Source: Sanguibacter keddieii (GTDB lineage Bacteria > Actinomycetota > Actinomycetes > Actinomycetales > Actinomycetaceae). Taken from it: 64,000 bases of DNA. Position numbers and translations under genes: made by a program. Below the pieces are notes generated by a model that ran no database searches, was not told the DNA's origin, and was given only the letters and a program-made list of their open reading frames with translations. Below, one piece after another: positions 1 through 9,260 of the stretch (its first letter is position 1; each line of letters starts with the position of its first letter). The stretch is taken from NCBI RefSeq assembly GCF_001064145.1, contig NZ_JVOJ01000032.1, forward strand, positions 121,548-185,547. The letters are read 5' to 3'.

Positions 1-110
1 TCATCCATCGACGTGGCCGTGCGGTCGACCAGCAGCTGCGTACCGCGCACGAGGCCGACGCCGGTCTCGTCGCAGGTTGACTCAATACCAAGGACCAGGG
101 GTTCACTCAC
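1..110 (-). CDS. tsaD: tRNA N6-adenosine threonylcarbamoyltransferase TsaD, N-terminal fragment
   Basis: Only the first 36 codons are inside the window; the gene runs off the left edge. It starts GTG at 110 and reads [20 protein letters not shown], the signature N-terminus of the TsaD/Gcp/Kae1 family (ASKHA fold). TsaD transfers the threonylcarbamoyl group to A37 of ANN-decoding tRNAs together with TsaB and TsaE. Both partners are encoded at 4759-6036, but here the sdh operon and a small membrane gene lie between. A purine-rich GGGGGG stretch just upstream is the only ribosome-binding candidate. Confidence 0.93.
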   Translation of the reverse strand, partial: MSEPLVLGIESTCDETGVGLVRGTQLLVDRTATSMD

Positions 111-192
111 GCCCCCCAGTTTAATCCGCGTATGCGGGAGTCGCCGCACGCGCGCGGCGCGCAGCTCCAGTGCCTGCGGGATTGGCGTCGAT

Positions 193-429
193 CTAATCGC
201 GTGAACGCGCGTTCGCGATGAACATCGAAACGCCCGCAACCGCGAAGACCAGCAGGCTCCAGGGGAACAGCGAATCGGCGATCGGCTTGATCTGGGGGGA
301 GCCAAAGAGCATGCCCAGCAGCAGGAGGATCGACAGAATCGCGAAGGCGATCATCGCCGCAATACCAACGGTCGCGCTGACCCAGTAGCGACGCGTATGC
401 GTGTTCGGACCGGTTTCATCAAATTGCAT
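193..429 (-). CDS. small two-helix membrane protein of unknown function
   Basis: 78 residues. A short polar N-terminus ([16 protein letters not shown]) is followed by two hydrophobic segments, roughly residues 18-43 and 55-72, then a basic tail (NARSRD), as in a small integral membrane protein. The ATG at 429 is preceded by AGAGGAG at good spacing, which is why it was chosen over longer in-frame starts. It lies between the sdhB terminator and tsaD. I do not recognise a family. Confidence 0.7.
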   Translation of the reverse strand: MQFDETGPNTHTRRYWVSATVGIAAMIAFAILSILLLLGMLFGSPQIKPIADSLFPWSLLVFAVAGVSMFIANARSRD

Positions 430-579
430 GGCGTGCTCCTCTCTGAGCCGATGATGCTTCCATGATACGCCGCACGCCGGTCCGTCATGCGCATTTTGCG
501 GTCGACTACTGAGCCCGTAGCGCCGCGCTATCACACGCGGCAGATCACTGTGCCGCCGCGTCTGCCCCACACAAACGCG

Positions 580-611
580 GGAGGGCCCGGCGCGTGCGCG
601 CCGGGCCCTCC
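580..611 (-). terminator. terminator of the sdh operon
   Basis: Inverted repeat GAGGGCCCGGCGCG (581-594) / CGCGCCGGGCCCTC (597-610), extended by one pair to 580/611, 20 bases past the sdhB stop. On the minus strand it is followed by GCGTTTGTGTGG, a weak T-rich tail. Confidence 0.75.
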
Positions 612-631
612 GCGAGGCCACTCCAGCCGAA

Positions 632-1375
632 TCAGACGCCCTTGAAGGCAGCCTTGCCGAGCTGGCGGTTCAGGTTTGCGATCACGTCGAGCGGGATCTG
701 CTTGGGGCAGACCGCAGCACACTCGCCGATGTTCGAGCAGGAGCCGAAGCCCTCCTCGTCCATCTGGTTGAGCATGCCCACAACGCGCTTGTAGTTCTCG
801 GGCTTGCCCTGCGGGAGCAGGCCGAGGTGCGTGACCTTCGCCGAGGTGAAAAGCATCGCGGAGGCGTTCGGGCAGGCAGCCACGCACGCACCGCAGCCGA
901 TGCACGCGGCAGCCTCGAACGCGCGATCCGCGTCCTGCTTCGGGACCGGGGTCGCGTGCGCGTCGGGGGCTGCACCCGTGTTCACGGAAATGTAGCCGCC
1001 GGCCTGGATGATGCGATCCAGGGCGCTACGGTTGACCACGAGGTCCTTGATGATCGGGAAGCCCGATGCACGCCACGGCTCGATCGTAATGACGTCGCCA
1101 TCGTGGAAAGAACGCATGTGCAGCTGGCAGGTCGTGGTGACCTCCGGGCCGTGAGCAATGCCGTTGATGACGATGCCACACTGACCGCAGATGCCCTCGC
1201 GGCAGTCGGAGTCGAAGGCGATGGGTTCCTCGCCGCGTGCGAAGAGCTCTTCGTTCAGGACGTCGAGCATCTCCAGGAACGAGGACTCTTCCGAGATTCC
1301 CTTCACCTGGTATTCATGAATTGCGCCCTTGTCTTCGGGACCGTTTTGGCGCCAGATCCTCAGTGTCAGGTTCAC
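632..1375 (-). CDS. sdhB: succinate dehydrogenase/fumarate reductase iron-sulfur subunit
   Basis: 247 residues. It carries electrons between the flavoprotein and the membrane anchor. The N-terminal 2Fe-2S domain has the cluster [10 protein letters not shown]. The C-terminal half has [12 protein letters not shown] and [13 protein letters not shown] for the 4Fe-4S and 3Fe-4S centres. GTG at 1375 overlaps the sdhA stop (GTGA) and has GGAG six bases upstream, so longer in-frame starts are rejected. The overlap implies translational coupling. In a facultative anaerobe it could work in either direction; sequence alone does not decide. Confidence 0.95.
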   Translation of the reverse strand: MNLTLRIWRQNGPEDKGAIHEYQVKGISEESSFLEMLDVLNEELFARGEEPIAFDSDCREGICGQCGIVINGIAHGPEVTTTCQLHMRSFHDGDVITIEPWRASGFPIIKDLVVNRSALDRIIQAGGYISVNTGAAPDAHATPVPKQDADRAFEAAACIGCGACVAACPNASAMLFTSAKVTHLGLLPQGKPENYKRVVGMLNQMDEEGFGSCSNIGECAAVCPKQIPLDVIANLNRQLGKAAFKGV

Positions 1376-3351
1376 TTGTAGCTCCGCTGCTTCAGCTCGA
1401 TGTCGTTGTAAATCAGGTCTTCCTTGTGGAGGATCGGGGGCTCGCCTTCGCCAGCGAACTCCCACGCCGCCACGTACAGGAACTTGTCGTCGTGACGCAG
1501 TGCCTCACCCTCGGGAGTCTGGGACTCCGCGCGGAAGTGGCCGCCACACGACTCTTCGCGGTGCAGCGCGTCGATGCACATGAGCTCGCCCAGCTCCATG
1601 AAGTCGGCGACGCGGCCGGCCTTCTCGAGGGACTGGTTGAGTTCGCCGATCGACTTGCCGGGAACGCGAACGTTCTTCCAGTAGTCGGCGCGCAGCTCGC
1701 GGATCATACCGACGGCCTTCTTCAGGCCTTCCTCGGTGCGCTCCATGCCGCAGTACTCCCACATGATCTTGCCCAGCTCCTTGTGGAACGAGTCCACGGA
1801 GCGGGTGCCGTTGATCGACATGAGGGTATCAATGCGTCCCTGAGCCGACTCGAGAGCTTCCTTGACGGAAGGCGAGTTCTCGTCCAGCTTGGGCAGGTGG
1901 AAGCAGTGCGCCAGGTAGTCGTTGATCGTGTTGGGCAGGACGAAGTAGCCGTCCGACAGGCCCTGCATGAGCGCCGAGGCACCCAGGCGGTTCGCGCCGT
2001 GGTCGGAGAAGTTTGCCTCGCCGGCCACGTACAGACCGGGCAGGTTCGACTCGAGGTCGTAGTCAACCCACAGGCCACCCATGGTGTAGTGGACGGCCGG
2101 GTAGATACGCATGGGTACCTCGTAGGGGTTGTCGCCCGTGATGCGCTCGTACATGTCGAAGAGGTTGCCGTACTTAGCGGAGACGGCCGCCCTGCCCATA
2201 CGGGAGATGGCCTCGGAGAAGTCGAGGTAGACGCCGCGGGCGACACCGTCGATCTTCGGGCCGACGCCACGGCCCTCGTCGCACATGTTCTTGGCCTGAC
2301 GCGACGCGATGTCGCGAGGCACGAGGTTACCGAAGGAGGGGTAGATGCGCTCCAGGTAGTAGTCGCGATCATCTTCGGGGATGTCGCGCGGGTCCTTCTC
2401 GCAGTCCTCGGCGCGCTTGGGAACCCAGATGCGGCCGTCGTTACGCAGCGACTCCGACATGAGGGTCAGCTTCGACTGCTGGTCGCCGTGCTGGGGAATG
2501 CACGTGGGGTGGATCTGCGTGAAGCAGGGGTTGCCGAAGTAGGCGCCCTTGCGGTACGCACGCCAGATGGCGGTCGCGTTGCAGCCCATCGCGTTGGTGG
2601 ACAGGAAGAACACGTTGCCGTAGCCGCCGGTAGCCAGGACGACCGCGTCAGCGATGAAGGTCTCGAGCTTGCCGGTGGACATGTCGCGGGCGATAATACC
2701 GCGAGCCTTGCCCTCATCGACGATGAGCTCAACCATCTCGTGACGCGAGTGCTCGGTGACGGTGCCTGCGGCAACCTGGCGCTCAAGCGCCTGGTAGGCA
2801 CCGATCAGCAGCTGCTGACCCGTCTGGCCACGCGCGTAGAACGTACGGGACACCTGCACGCCACCGAAGGAGCGGTTGTCGAGGAGGCCTCCGTACTCGC
2901 GGGCGAAGGGGACGCCCTGCGCGACGCACTGGTCGATGATGTTGGCGCTGACCTCGGCGAGGCGGTAGACGTTGTCCTCACGGGCGCGGTAGTCGCCGCC
3001 CTTGACCGTGTCGTAGAAGAGACGGTAGACGGAGTCGTTGTCGTTGCGGTAGTTCTTCGCGGCGTTGATACCACCCTGCGCGGCGATGGAGTGCGCGCGG
3101 CGGGCGGAGTCCTGGTAGAAGAAGCAGTCGACGTTGTAGCCCATTTCGCCGAGCGAGGCGGCGGCAGCGCCGCCCGCGAGGCCGGAGCCGACGATGATGA
3201 CACGCAGCTTACGGCGGTTGGCGGGGTTGACCAGCGCGGCGCTGAACTTACGCTGCTCCCAGCGCTGCGCGATCGGAACGTCGTGGGGAGCCTTCGTGTC
3301 GGCGATCTTGTCGCCTTCACGGTAGAGGCCGTGAATGAGTGTATCGGTCAT
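1372..3351 (-). CDS. sdhA: succinate dehydrogenase/fumarate reductase flavoprotein subunit
   Basis: 659 residues, usual for the type-B (five-helix, single cytochrome b subunit) family. A dinucleotide-binding motif [13 protein letters not shown] lies at 51-63. The [12 protein letters not shown] segment places the likely covalent FAD-linking His near 87. Substrate-binding features follow: HPTCIPQ, and the [20 protein letters not shown] segment before [14 protein letters not shown]. It oxidises succinate to fumarate, or the reverse with quinol. It lies 16 bases after sdhC and overlaps sdhB by 4 bases. Confidence 0.96.
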   Translation of the reverse strand: MTDTLIHGLYREGDKIADTKAPHDVPIAQRWEQRKFSAALVNPANRRKLRVIIVGSGLAGGAAAASLGEMGYNVDCFFYQDSARRAHSIAAQGGINAAKNYRNDNDSVYRLFYDTVKGGDYRAREDNVYRLAEVSANIIDQCVAQGVPFAREYGGLLDNRSFGGVQVSRTFYARGQTGQQLLIGAYQALERQVAAGTVTEHSRHEMVELIVDEGKARGIIARDMSTGKLETFIADAVVLATGGYGNVFFLSTNAMGCNATAIWRAYRKGAYFGNPCFTQIHPTCIPQHGDQQSKLTLMSESLRNDGRIWVPKRAEDCEKDPRDIPEDDRDYYLERIYPSFGNLVPRDIASRQAKNMCDEGRGVGPKIDGVARGVYLDFSEAISRMGRAAVSAKYGNLFDMYERITGDNPYEVPMRIYPAVHYTMGGLWVDYDLESNLPGLYVAGEANFSDHGANRLGASALMQGLSDGYFVLPNTINDYLAHCFHLPKLDENSPSVKEALESAQGRIDTLMSINGTRSVDSFHKELGKIMWEYCGMERTEEGLKKAVGMIRELRADYWKNVRVPGKSIGELNQSLEKAGRVADFMELGELMCIDALHREESCGGHFRAESQTPEGEALRHDDKFLYVAAWEFAGEGEPPILHKEDLIYNDIELKQRSYK

Positions 3352-3367
3352 GATTGCGTGCCCTTCC

Positions 3368-4081
3368 TCAGTGGATCAAGCCGGTGACGATGGCGACGGG
3401 CGGGGCCATGAACATCACGAAGATGATCAGACCGACCAGGCCCGAGAGGAGAACCAGCGGCTTGCGGGTCGCGTTACGCACCCAACCGAGCGACTGGAAC
3501 ATGGACCAGAAGCCGTGGGAGACGTGGATGCAGGCGCAGCCGACGAACACGGCGTAGAGGATCACCAGGACCGGCGACTGGAAGGAGGCGACCATGCGGG
3601 CGTAGGGCGTGGTGACGTCAGCGCCGAAGTTCGCGACCTTCGCGGGCAGGCTCACGGTGGTGAAGTGAGCAATGTGGAAGATCAGGATCAGCAGGATGAG
3701 GACACCGCTCATACGCATGGTGCGAGCCGCGTAGGAGTCCGAGACGGACTTCTTGACGACGTAGCGGGTGGAGCGAGCGCGACGCGAACGCTTCCACGTG
3801 TAGGCGGCGGCCCACAGGTGGATGACGAGCATCAGCACCATGGCGGCGCGGAATACCCAGAGGAATCCGCCGTGCGGGAAGATCGGCACAAAAGCCTCTT
3901 CATGCAGCCAGTGCGCGTAGTCGTTGTAGACCTCCGCGCCCAGGAACATCTTGAGGTTGCCGTAGGAGTGGAACAGCAAGAAGAAAACGAAAACGAAGCC
4001 CGAGACGGCCATCAGCTGCTTAATAAAGACGCTGGTGGTCCACGCGCGGCGCTTCTTCGTTGCGACATTTTGAGTGGCCAT
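3368..4081 (-). CDS. sdhC: succinate dehydrogenase cytochrome b558-type membrane anchor
   Basis: 237 residues from ATG 4081. Five hydrophobic segments carry candidate haem ligands in [23 protein letters not shown] and [10 protein letters not shown], matching the single-subunit b558 anchor of type-B complexes (B. subtilis-like). It anchors SdhAB and passes electrons to the quinone pool. First gene of the operon. No clear Shine-Dalgarno precedes the ATG and a longer in-frame start exists at 4156, so the N-terminus is provisional. Confidence 0.9.
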   Translation of the reverse strand: MATQNVATKKRRAWTTSVFIKQLMAVSGFVFVFFLLFHSYGNLKMFLGAEVYNDYAHWLHEEAFVPIFPHGGFLWVFRAAMVLMLVIHLWAAAYTWKRSRRARSTRYVVKKSVSDSYAARTMRMSGVLILLILIFHIAHFTTVSLPAKVANFGADVTTPYARMVASFQSPVLVILYAVFVGCACIHVSHGFWSMFQSLGWVRNATRKPLVLLSGLVGLIIFVMFMAPPVAIVTGLIH

Positions 4082-4312
4082 GGCATGAGCATATCGACGC
4101 TTTTCGTCCGCTTCGTAGGACCATGGCACGAGGCCGAGCGCGAAGGGTCTCGACACGGTGTCATTTTCGGCGATTTTCCGCGGTTGTCACGGGGATCTTG
4201 AGCCGGCGTCGCAAGGAAAACACCTAGGACCATCGACCCCAAAAACAGGGGTCGTAAGACAGGAATTTTGATACACCAACGATACCTATTTAGTGGTGGT
4301 CATCGCATCGCG
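4082..4312 (-). promoter_or_regulatory. sdh promoter region with a 7-bp palindrome
   Basis: This 231-base gap between rimI and sdhC must hold the sdh promoter. It contains CGACCCC (4234-4240) / GGGGTCG (4248-4254) around an A-rich 7-base loop. Neither side has a T-run, so an operator is more likely than a terminator. I could not fix -35 and -10 boxes. Confidence 0.4.
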
Positions 4313-4762
4313 TCAGGTCAGGGGTGCCCTCATCTCGACGGCATCTTCGACGGGGTTGCGGAAGTAGCGCGGCCGGCGCCCGATTTCAACGAAGCCTCGG
4401 GATTCGTACAGGCCGATGGCGCCCTCGTTGGAGGGCCTCACGTCGAGGAAGATGTCGCGCGCTCCGGCCTCGCGTGACCAGTCCAGGAGGGTATCCAGGA
4501 TCGCTGCGCCGATGCCTCGCCCCCGCGCATGGGCGCGCACGCCGACGGTCATGACGTCGGCCTGATCTCCGCCGACCTTCGCGCCGCCGTATCCGACGAC
4601 GTCGCCGGACTCATCAGTGGCAATCCAATAGCGAGAGGCCGGGGACGAGAGCTCCTCGGCGATCATGGAGGGGGTCCAGGGGTCCTCGGCGAACACCTCG
4701 GCCTCGAGGGCTGCGAAGATTTCGAGGTCGCCCGGTTCCGCGACGCGCAGCGAGGCCTTCAC
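4313..4762 (-). CDS. rimI: ribosomal protein S18-alanine N-acetyltransferase (GNAT)
   Basis: 149 residues, the RimI size. GNAT motif A is visible as VGVRAHARGRGIGAAIL (acetyl-CoA pyrophosphate loop), followed by DVRPSNEGAIGLYESRGF, the conserved RimI segment. It acetylates the N-terminal alanine of S18. Its start overlaps the tsaB stop by 4 bases (ATGA). RimI next to TsaB is a common bacterial arrangement and supports the call over other GNAT proteins. Confidence 0.92.
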   Translation of the reverse strand: MKASLRVAEPGDLEIFAALEAEVFAEDPWTPSMIAEELSSPASRYWIATDESGDVVGYGGAKVGGDQADVMTVGVRAHARGRGIGAAILDTLLDWSREAGARDIFLDVRPSNEGAIGLYESRGFVEIGRRPRYFRNPVEDAVEMRAPLT

Positions 4763-5454
4763 AGGCGCGCGGTGGGCTGGCCCTGGATGTCCGGGCGGCG
4801 CAGGTACAGGGGGTCAGTGCGCAGACGGTCCTCCTCGCCGCGCGACAGGCGCGTAGCGACGATGCGGCTCATGACGGCGGGATCGAGACTCACCTGGGGT
4901 CCGAGGTCCGCGCGGGCGAGCGCGCCGCCGCTGTGCGCGGGGATCGGTGCTCCCGCGACGACGAGGCCGGGGGCAGTGCGCATGGCACCCAGGAGCGTGC
5001 TGACGTCGCCTACCTCGAGGCGTCCCTCAAGGGTGACGTCGTCGGGCCCGGCGGCCACGTACGAGCCCCAGTAGAGTTCGCGGCGGCGCGCGTCGGCGAT
5101 CGCGTAGACGCGGGTGTCGGGGGCAAGCAGGTCAAGGCCCTGGCGGGCAATGACATCGAGGGCGGACACGCCGTAGGCGGGAACGCCGGCGACCGAGGCG
5201 AGGACGCGGGCGGAAACGAGGCCGGCGCGCAGCCCGGTGAAGGGGGCGGGCCCGGTGCCCACGAGGACGCGATCAACGCCGGCATGGGCGAGCTGCGCGG
5301 GCAGACCTGCTGCCGCTAGCGCCTCGCGCACGAGCGGGGTGATGGATTCTGCGTGGTGGCGTCCAGAATCGTTCTGGGCGCGGCCGAGAACGCAGCCGTC
5401 GTCGATGATGGCGACGGTGGTGGCCGCTTGGGTGTCTAGGGCTATCTCTCGCAC
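4759..5454 (-). CDS. tsaB: tRNA threonylcarbamoyladenosine biosynthesis protein TsaB
   Basis: 231 residues. The N-terminus REIALDTQAATTVAII and the GTGPAPFTGLRAG segment are typical of the TsaB/YeaZ inactive ASKHA paralogue of TsaD. It scaffolds the TsaB-TsaD-TsaE complex for t6A37 formation. It sits 9 bases after tsaE and overlaps rimI, so the genes are co-transcribed. Confidence 0.93.
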   Translation of the reverse strand: MREIALDTQAATTVAIIDDGCVLGRAQNDSGRHHAESITPLVREALAAAGLPAQLAHAGVDRVLVGTGPAPFTGLRAGLVSARVLASVAGVPAYGVSALDVIARQGLDLLAPDTRVYAIADARRRELYWGSYVAAGPDDVTLEGRLEVGDVSTLLGAMRTAPGLVVAGAPIPAHSGGALARADLGPQVSLDPAVMSRIVATRLSRGEEDRLRTDPLYLRRPDIQGQPTARL

Positions 5455-5463
5455 GGTGTGATC

Positions 5464-6036
5464 CTACTCGTCGGCGCCAGTCTCGTCGATGCGGGTTCCG
5501 CCGTGGGCGGCGACGACGCCGTCGAGGACGCCGTCCCAGCGGTGCCCGTGGGCACGCAGGATGATGACGCGCGTGCCGTCGTCCATGTTCTCCAGGTCGA
5601 TGACGTCACCGTCGTGGGCGGCCTCACCACCCGAGGCTCGGCGTACCTCGATGGAGAGGCGTTCGTCGCTCATCGCCTCGGTCTTGCCTTCGCCCCATTC
5701 GACGACGGTCACGGCCTCGTCGAGGGAGGAGTCGAGGTCGAGGGTCTCCAGGTCGTTCAGGTCGGTGATGCGGTAGGCATCCGCGTGGATGAGGTCTGGG
5801 CCACCGCTCAGAGAGGGGTGCACGCGGGCGACGATGAATGTCGGCGAGGCGACGCGTCCGCGCACGCCCATGCCGACGCCGATGCCCTGGGTGAGGGTGG
5901 TCTTGCCCGCGCCGAGGCCGCCCGAGAGCATGAGAAGGTCTCCGGCCGCGAGGATGCGGCCGAGGTCTTCGCCGAACGCGCGCGTCTGGTCGGCGTCGCG
6001 CGTTGACACCTCGTAGGAGGCGATGGGCTGGGTCAT
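5464..6036 (-). CDS. tsaE: tRNA threonylcarbamoyladenosine biosynthesis ATPase TsaE
   Basis: 190 residues. Walker A GGLGAGKTT at 39-47, SPTF switch-like motif near 64, HADAYRI in the 80s and VEWGEG match TsaE/YjeE. The C-terminal ~45 residues extend beyond the usual ~150-residue family length and look acidic and poorly conserved. ATP hydrolysis by TsaE recycles the TsaBD complex. It overlaps alr by 4 bases. Confidence 0.93.
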   Translation of the reverse strand: MTQPIASYEVSTRDADQTRAFGEDLGRILAAGDLLMLSGGLGAGKTTLTQGIGVGMGVRGRVASPTFIVARVHPSLSGGPDLIHADAYRITDLNDLETLDLDSSLDEAVTVVEWGEGKTEAMSDERLSIEVRRASGGEAAHDGDVIDLENMDDGTRVIILRAHGHRWDGVLDGVVAAHGGTRIDETGADE

Positions 6037-7301
6037 GAGTTGCTCCCGAAGGTCGCGTCGACGCCATCCCGATAGATGCGGGGGATGTGTGCGCCCAGAT
6101 TGGTGACGATTTCGTAGTTGATGGTACCGGCTGCCTGCGCCCAGTCGTCGGCCAGGGGTTCACCGAGTGCACTCGAGCCAAGCAGAATCGCGGTGTCGCC
6201 CGGGGCGGCGGGGGCTTGCCCGCTGCGCGCTGTCGGCGTTCCGGGTTCCCCCTGCGCGGGACCGAGATCGACCATGAATTGGTCCATGCACACGCGTCCG
6301 ATGAGGGGCGCATTGAGGAGGCCGGCCTCGGTGCGAACGACGACACGGGCCTTATTGGAGGCCGCGCGGAAGATGCCGTCGCCGTAGCCGAGGGGAACGA
6401 GTCCGATCCAGCGGCGCGTGGGCGCGACCCAGGTTCCCCCGTACGAGGCGGGGGTCCCCTCCTCGATGACCTTGACGGAGGTGAGGGGCGCGCTCAGCTC
6501 GAGGGCGGGGATGAGGCCGAGTTCTTCAGCTGTAGCGACCGCAGGGTCGGGGCTGAGGCCGTACAGGCCGATGCCGACGCGGACCATGTCGTAGTGGGCC
6601 TCGGGATGCCACAGGATGCCCGACGTGGCGGACAGGTGACGGATGCGCGGCGTGATGCCGGCGTCGGCGAGGATCGCCAGGCCCTCCTCGAAAATCCGCA
6701 CGTGGCTCGCGGTCGAGGCATTGCCCGCCTCGCTGGGGTCATCGGCGCGGGACATGTGGCTCCACGCGCCCACGATGTCGACGAGGCCATCGTCTGCGGC
6801 CATGCGCAGGGCCGAGGCCAGGGCGGGCAGGTCGGCGAGCGTGGAGCCGGCCCGGGACATGCCGGTATCGATCTTGACGTGAACGCGGGCGGGGCGGCCC
6901 ACCGCTCGCGCGGCGGCGCAGATGTCGGCGAGGACCCAGGTCCACGACACGGACAGGTCGATGTCGGCCTCGATCGCGGCCGCGAAGTCGGAGGATGAGG
7001 TGGAGATCCACGCAAGGATGGGTGCGTCGGCTCGGGCGACCCCGGCCTCGTCGAGGCCGCGGCGCAGCGCGAAGGCCTCGGCCAGCTGAGCAACCCCCAG
7101 CCAGTCGGCACCACCGTCCAGGGCCGCGAGCGCGACGGGGACGAGCCCGTGTCCGTAGGCGTTCGCCTTGACAGTGGCGAGCTGGAGAGCGTCCGGGGCT
7201 GCGGCCCGCAGGACACTCAGATTGTGCTTGATGGCGGCCAGGTCGACCACCGCGCTCGACGGGTATCCCCGCCCCTCGCTTTGAATGTCTGTGACAGTCA
7301 C
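6033..7301 (-). CDS. alr: alanine racemase
   Basis: 422 residues. The PLP-binding lysine is in TVKANAYGHG (Lys45). Later, HVKIDTGMSRAG, the ASYGGTW segment with the likely catalytic Tyr, GYGDG and GRVCMDQFMVDLG all fit fold-III alanine racemase. It supplies D-alanine for peptidoglycan. An extra Pro/Ala/Gly-rich stretch (GPAQGEPGTPTARSGQ) lengthens a C-terminal loop. It follows nnr by 63 bases and overlaps tsaE. Confidence 0.96.
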   Translation of the reverse strand: MTVTDIQSEGRGYPSSAVVDLAAIKHNLSVLRAAAPDALQLATVKANAYGHGLVPVALAALDGGADWLGVAQLAEAFALRRGLDEAGVARADAPILAWISTSSSDFAAAIEADIDLSVSWTWVLADICAAARAVGRPARVHVKIDTGMSRAGSTLADLPALASALRMAADDGLVDIVGAWSHMSRADDPSEAGNASTASHVRIFEEGLAILADAGITPRIRHLSATSGILWHPEAHYDMVRVGIGLYGLSPDPAVATAEELGLIPALELSAPLTSVKVIEEGTPASYGGTWVAPTRRWIGLVPLGYGDGIFRAASNKARVVVRTEAGLLNAPLIGRVCMDQFMVDLGPAQGEPGTPTARSGQAPAAPGDTAILLGSSALGEPLADDWAQAAGTINYEIVTNLGAHIPRIYRDGVDATFGSNS

Positions 7302-7364
7302 TCCCCTAGTATCTCACGCGAGAGCGACCGCGCAGCGCAGCGGAAGCCAGCGGCGTCTGACGCG

Positions 7365-9137
7365 TTACGGTCTGCGATCGGCCAGGACTGCGGGAATCGC
7401 GGCCACAATGTCGCTGGCCTGAATGGGGGCGCCGCCGTTCTGTTGATTCGCGGCAGCGTAGGCCGCGCGGGCGTGCAGACACACGGCTGCCGATAGGCGC
7501 GCCGAGGTCACGCACTGCGAGCGAGAGCTAGCGCTTGCTCGCGCACTGGCGCGCGCCAAGATTCCCGCGATGAAACCTGCCAGGACGTCACCGTTGCCTG
7601 CGATGCCGGCCCAGGACGTGCTTGGCGCGCTGACCGTGGGTTCGTAGACGCACGTGAGCTCGGAGCGCGTGTCCGCGCCGTTCTCGGTTCCGTCGAGGCT
7701 GGTAGCGGAGTTTTCCTCCGCGTCGACGGCGACGTATTCGAACGAATAGACGATCGTCACGGGGCCCTTGAGGACGATGTGGCAGCCCGTGGCCTCGTGG
7801 AGGGCGCGAGCGTAGCGCAGGGGGGAGGCCGCGACCTCGCGCTTCGTGATCGGCGTTCCGAGCGCGCTCAGCAGGCGCGCTGCCTCGCCGTAGTGCGGGG
7901 TGAGCACGGTGGCATCGGGGGTGAGCGAGCCGAGAAGCTCGGGGACGAGGTCAAGCGCCCACGCGTCGATGACGAGCGGCATGCCCGATTGACCGCAGAA
8001 CTGAGCGAGTTCGAGCGCGTCCTCGCGGCGTTCCTCGTCCAGGCCGGGCCCGATGAGCGCCGCCTGAATGCGGCCGCCGATCATGACGACACCCGGCTGG
8101 TCAGCCAGCACGAGATCTTGGACGCGCCGGGTCGAGTTGAGGCGCACCATACCCACGCCCGCGGCCAGCGCCCCGCGCGTAGCGAGAATACCCGCGCCCG
8201 GATAGGTGTCGGAGCCTGCGACGAGGCCGACAACGCCGCGCGCGTACTTGTCGTCCGAGAATGCGGGAACCGGCACGGCGGAGTGGGCGCGATATTCATC
8301 GTCGTAGTAGTAGATGTCGCCCGCGCCGATCGTTCCGTCAGCGTCGGGATGCGTGCTGGTGGCCACCTCGCTCCAATACATTCGCATCAGCCTCACCTCG
8401 CCGGAGTATTCGACGGCGGGTGGCAGGATCTGTGCGCGCTTGTAGGTGCCAACCGCGAGGGTGTGCGTGGCCCGCAGAATCGGACCGCGGACCGCGCCGT
8501 CGTCATCGGTGAGGCCCGACGGTACATCGATGGCAATCACTTTCTTCGGGTGCGCGCGCATTGCGTCGTTCAGGCACGTCACCGTATCCGCGAGCTCGCC
8601 CACGAGGGGCCCACGTGAACCGATGCCCACGATTCCGTCGATCCACAGGCGCGCACCGCAGATAGTGCCCCACTCGGGTGTTCCTTCGATGGAGCGCAGG
8701 GAGCGACCGCCCAGTTCCACGATGCCGACTCCCGCTTCTCGAGCCGCAGCCAGGCCGCGTGCATGACACGTGGGCTTGAGCAGAAATGCTGTGACAACCA
8801 TCCCCTGCTCCGCCAGCAGCGCGCACGCGTACAGGGCATCACCGCCGTTGTCGCCTCCGCCAACGAAAGCGACCACGCAGGTGTCCAAGTCTTCGATGCG
8901 CGCAGCTGCCTCGTCAAGACCGATATCGTCTCGCAGCCTGGAGATGGCGGCCGCCTCCGGTATATTCCACAGCCACGCAAGCGGATCGGACAGGTAGCGG
9001 ACACGATCGGCGACCTTCTCCGCGACCTGGCGCATGTAGCGGTCGGGGTCGCCGTCCGCTGCTGCTGCTTCAACGTGCCGACGTTCAATGTCTCGTGCCT
9101 CAGCGAAGGACACGGCGCGACCGTCCAGAATCAACAT
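7365..9137 (-). CDS. nnr: bifunctional NAD(P)H-hydrate epimerase / ADP-dependent NAD(P)H-hydrate dehydratase
   Basis: 590 residues from ATG 9137, chosen because GGGAGA lies 7 bases upstream. The N-terminal half is YjeF_N-like (VGGGDNGGDAL, AIDVPSGLTDDDG). The C-terminal half is ribokinase-like (VAGSDTYPGAGILA, ALIGPGLDEE, LTPHYGEAARLL, GNGDVLAGFIAG). The enzyme epimerises and dehydrates damaged NAD(P)HX. The dehydratase motif reads GNGDVLAG where GSGDVLAG or GTGDVLAG is common. A low-complexity insert near 520-545 is rich in Ser, Ala and Arg. First gene of the nnr-alr-tsaE-tsaB-rimI operon. Confidence 0.93.
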   Translation of the reverse strand: MLILDGRAVSFAEARDIERRHVEAAAADGDPDRYMRQVAEKVADRVRYLSDPLAWLWNIPEAAAISRLRDDIGLDEAAARIEDLDTCVVAFVGGGDNGGDALYACALLAEQGMVVTAFLLKPTCHARGLAAAREAGVGIVELGGRSLRSIEGTPEWGTICGARLWIDGIVGIGSRGPLVGELADTVTCLNDAMRAHPKKVIAIDVPSGLTDDDGAVRGPILRATHTLAVGTYKRAQILPPAVEYSGEVRLMRMYWSEVATSTHPDADGTIGAGDIYYYDDEYRAHSAVPVPAFSDDKYARGVVGLVAGSDTYPGAGILATRGALAAGVGMVRLNSTRRVQDLVLADQPGVVMIGGRIQAALIGPGLDEERREDALELAQFCGQSGMPLVIDAWALDLVPELLGSLTPDATVLTPHYGEAARLLSALGTPITKREVAASPLRYARALHEATGCHIVLKGPVTIVYSFEYVAVDAEENSATSLDGTENGADTRSELTCVYEPTVSAPSTSWAGIAGNGDVLAGFIAGILARASARASASSRSQCVTSARLSAAVCLHARAAYAAANQQNGGAPIQASDIVAAIPAVLADRRP

Positions 9138-9203
9138 GGGGTCATTCTCCCACACGTGCTGGCCCTCGCAGGGCAGCGGGTAAGGGGGAAGATGCTAACA
9201 AAC

Positions 9204-9233
9204 ACGGCGGCGAGGCACATGCCCCGCCGCCGT
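9204..9233 (-). terminator. terminator after the sugar permease gene
   Basis: ACGGCGGCG-a-GGCA / TGCC-c-CGCCGCCGT hairpin with one internal mismatch, followed on the minus strand by TTTGTT. It lies 28 bases past the permease stop. Confidence 0.85.
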
Positions 9234-9260
9234 CAGATGATCAGATAGTCGCCGCGCCGC

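Noticed and set aside
1237..3387. Long plus-strand reading frame (716 codons) opposite sdhA
   Set aside because: It mirrors the codon pattern of a certain gene on the other strand, has Val/Arg/Asp-rich composition and no recognisable domain; a typical GC-rich antisense artefact.
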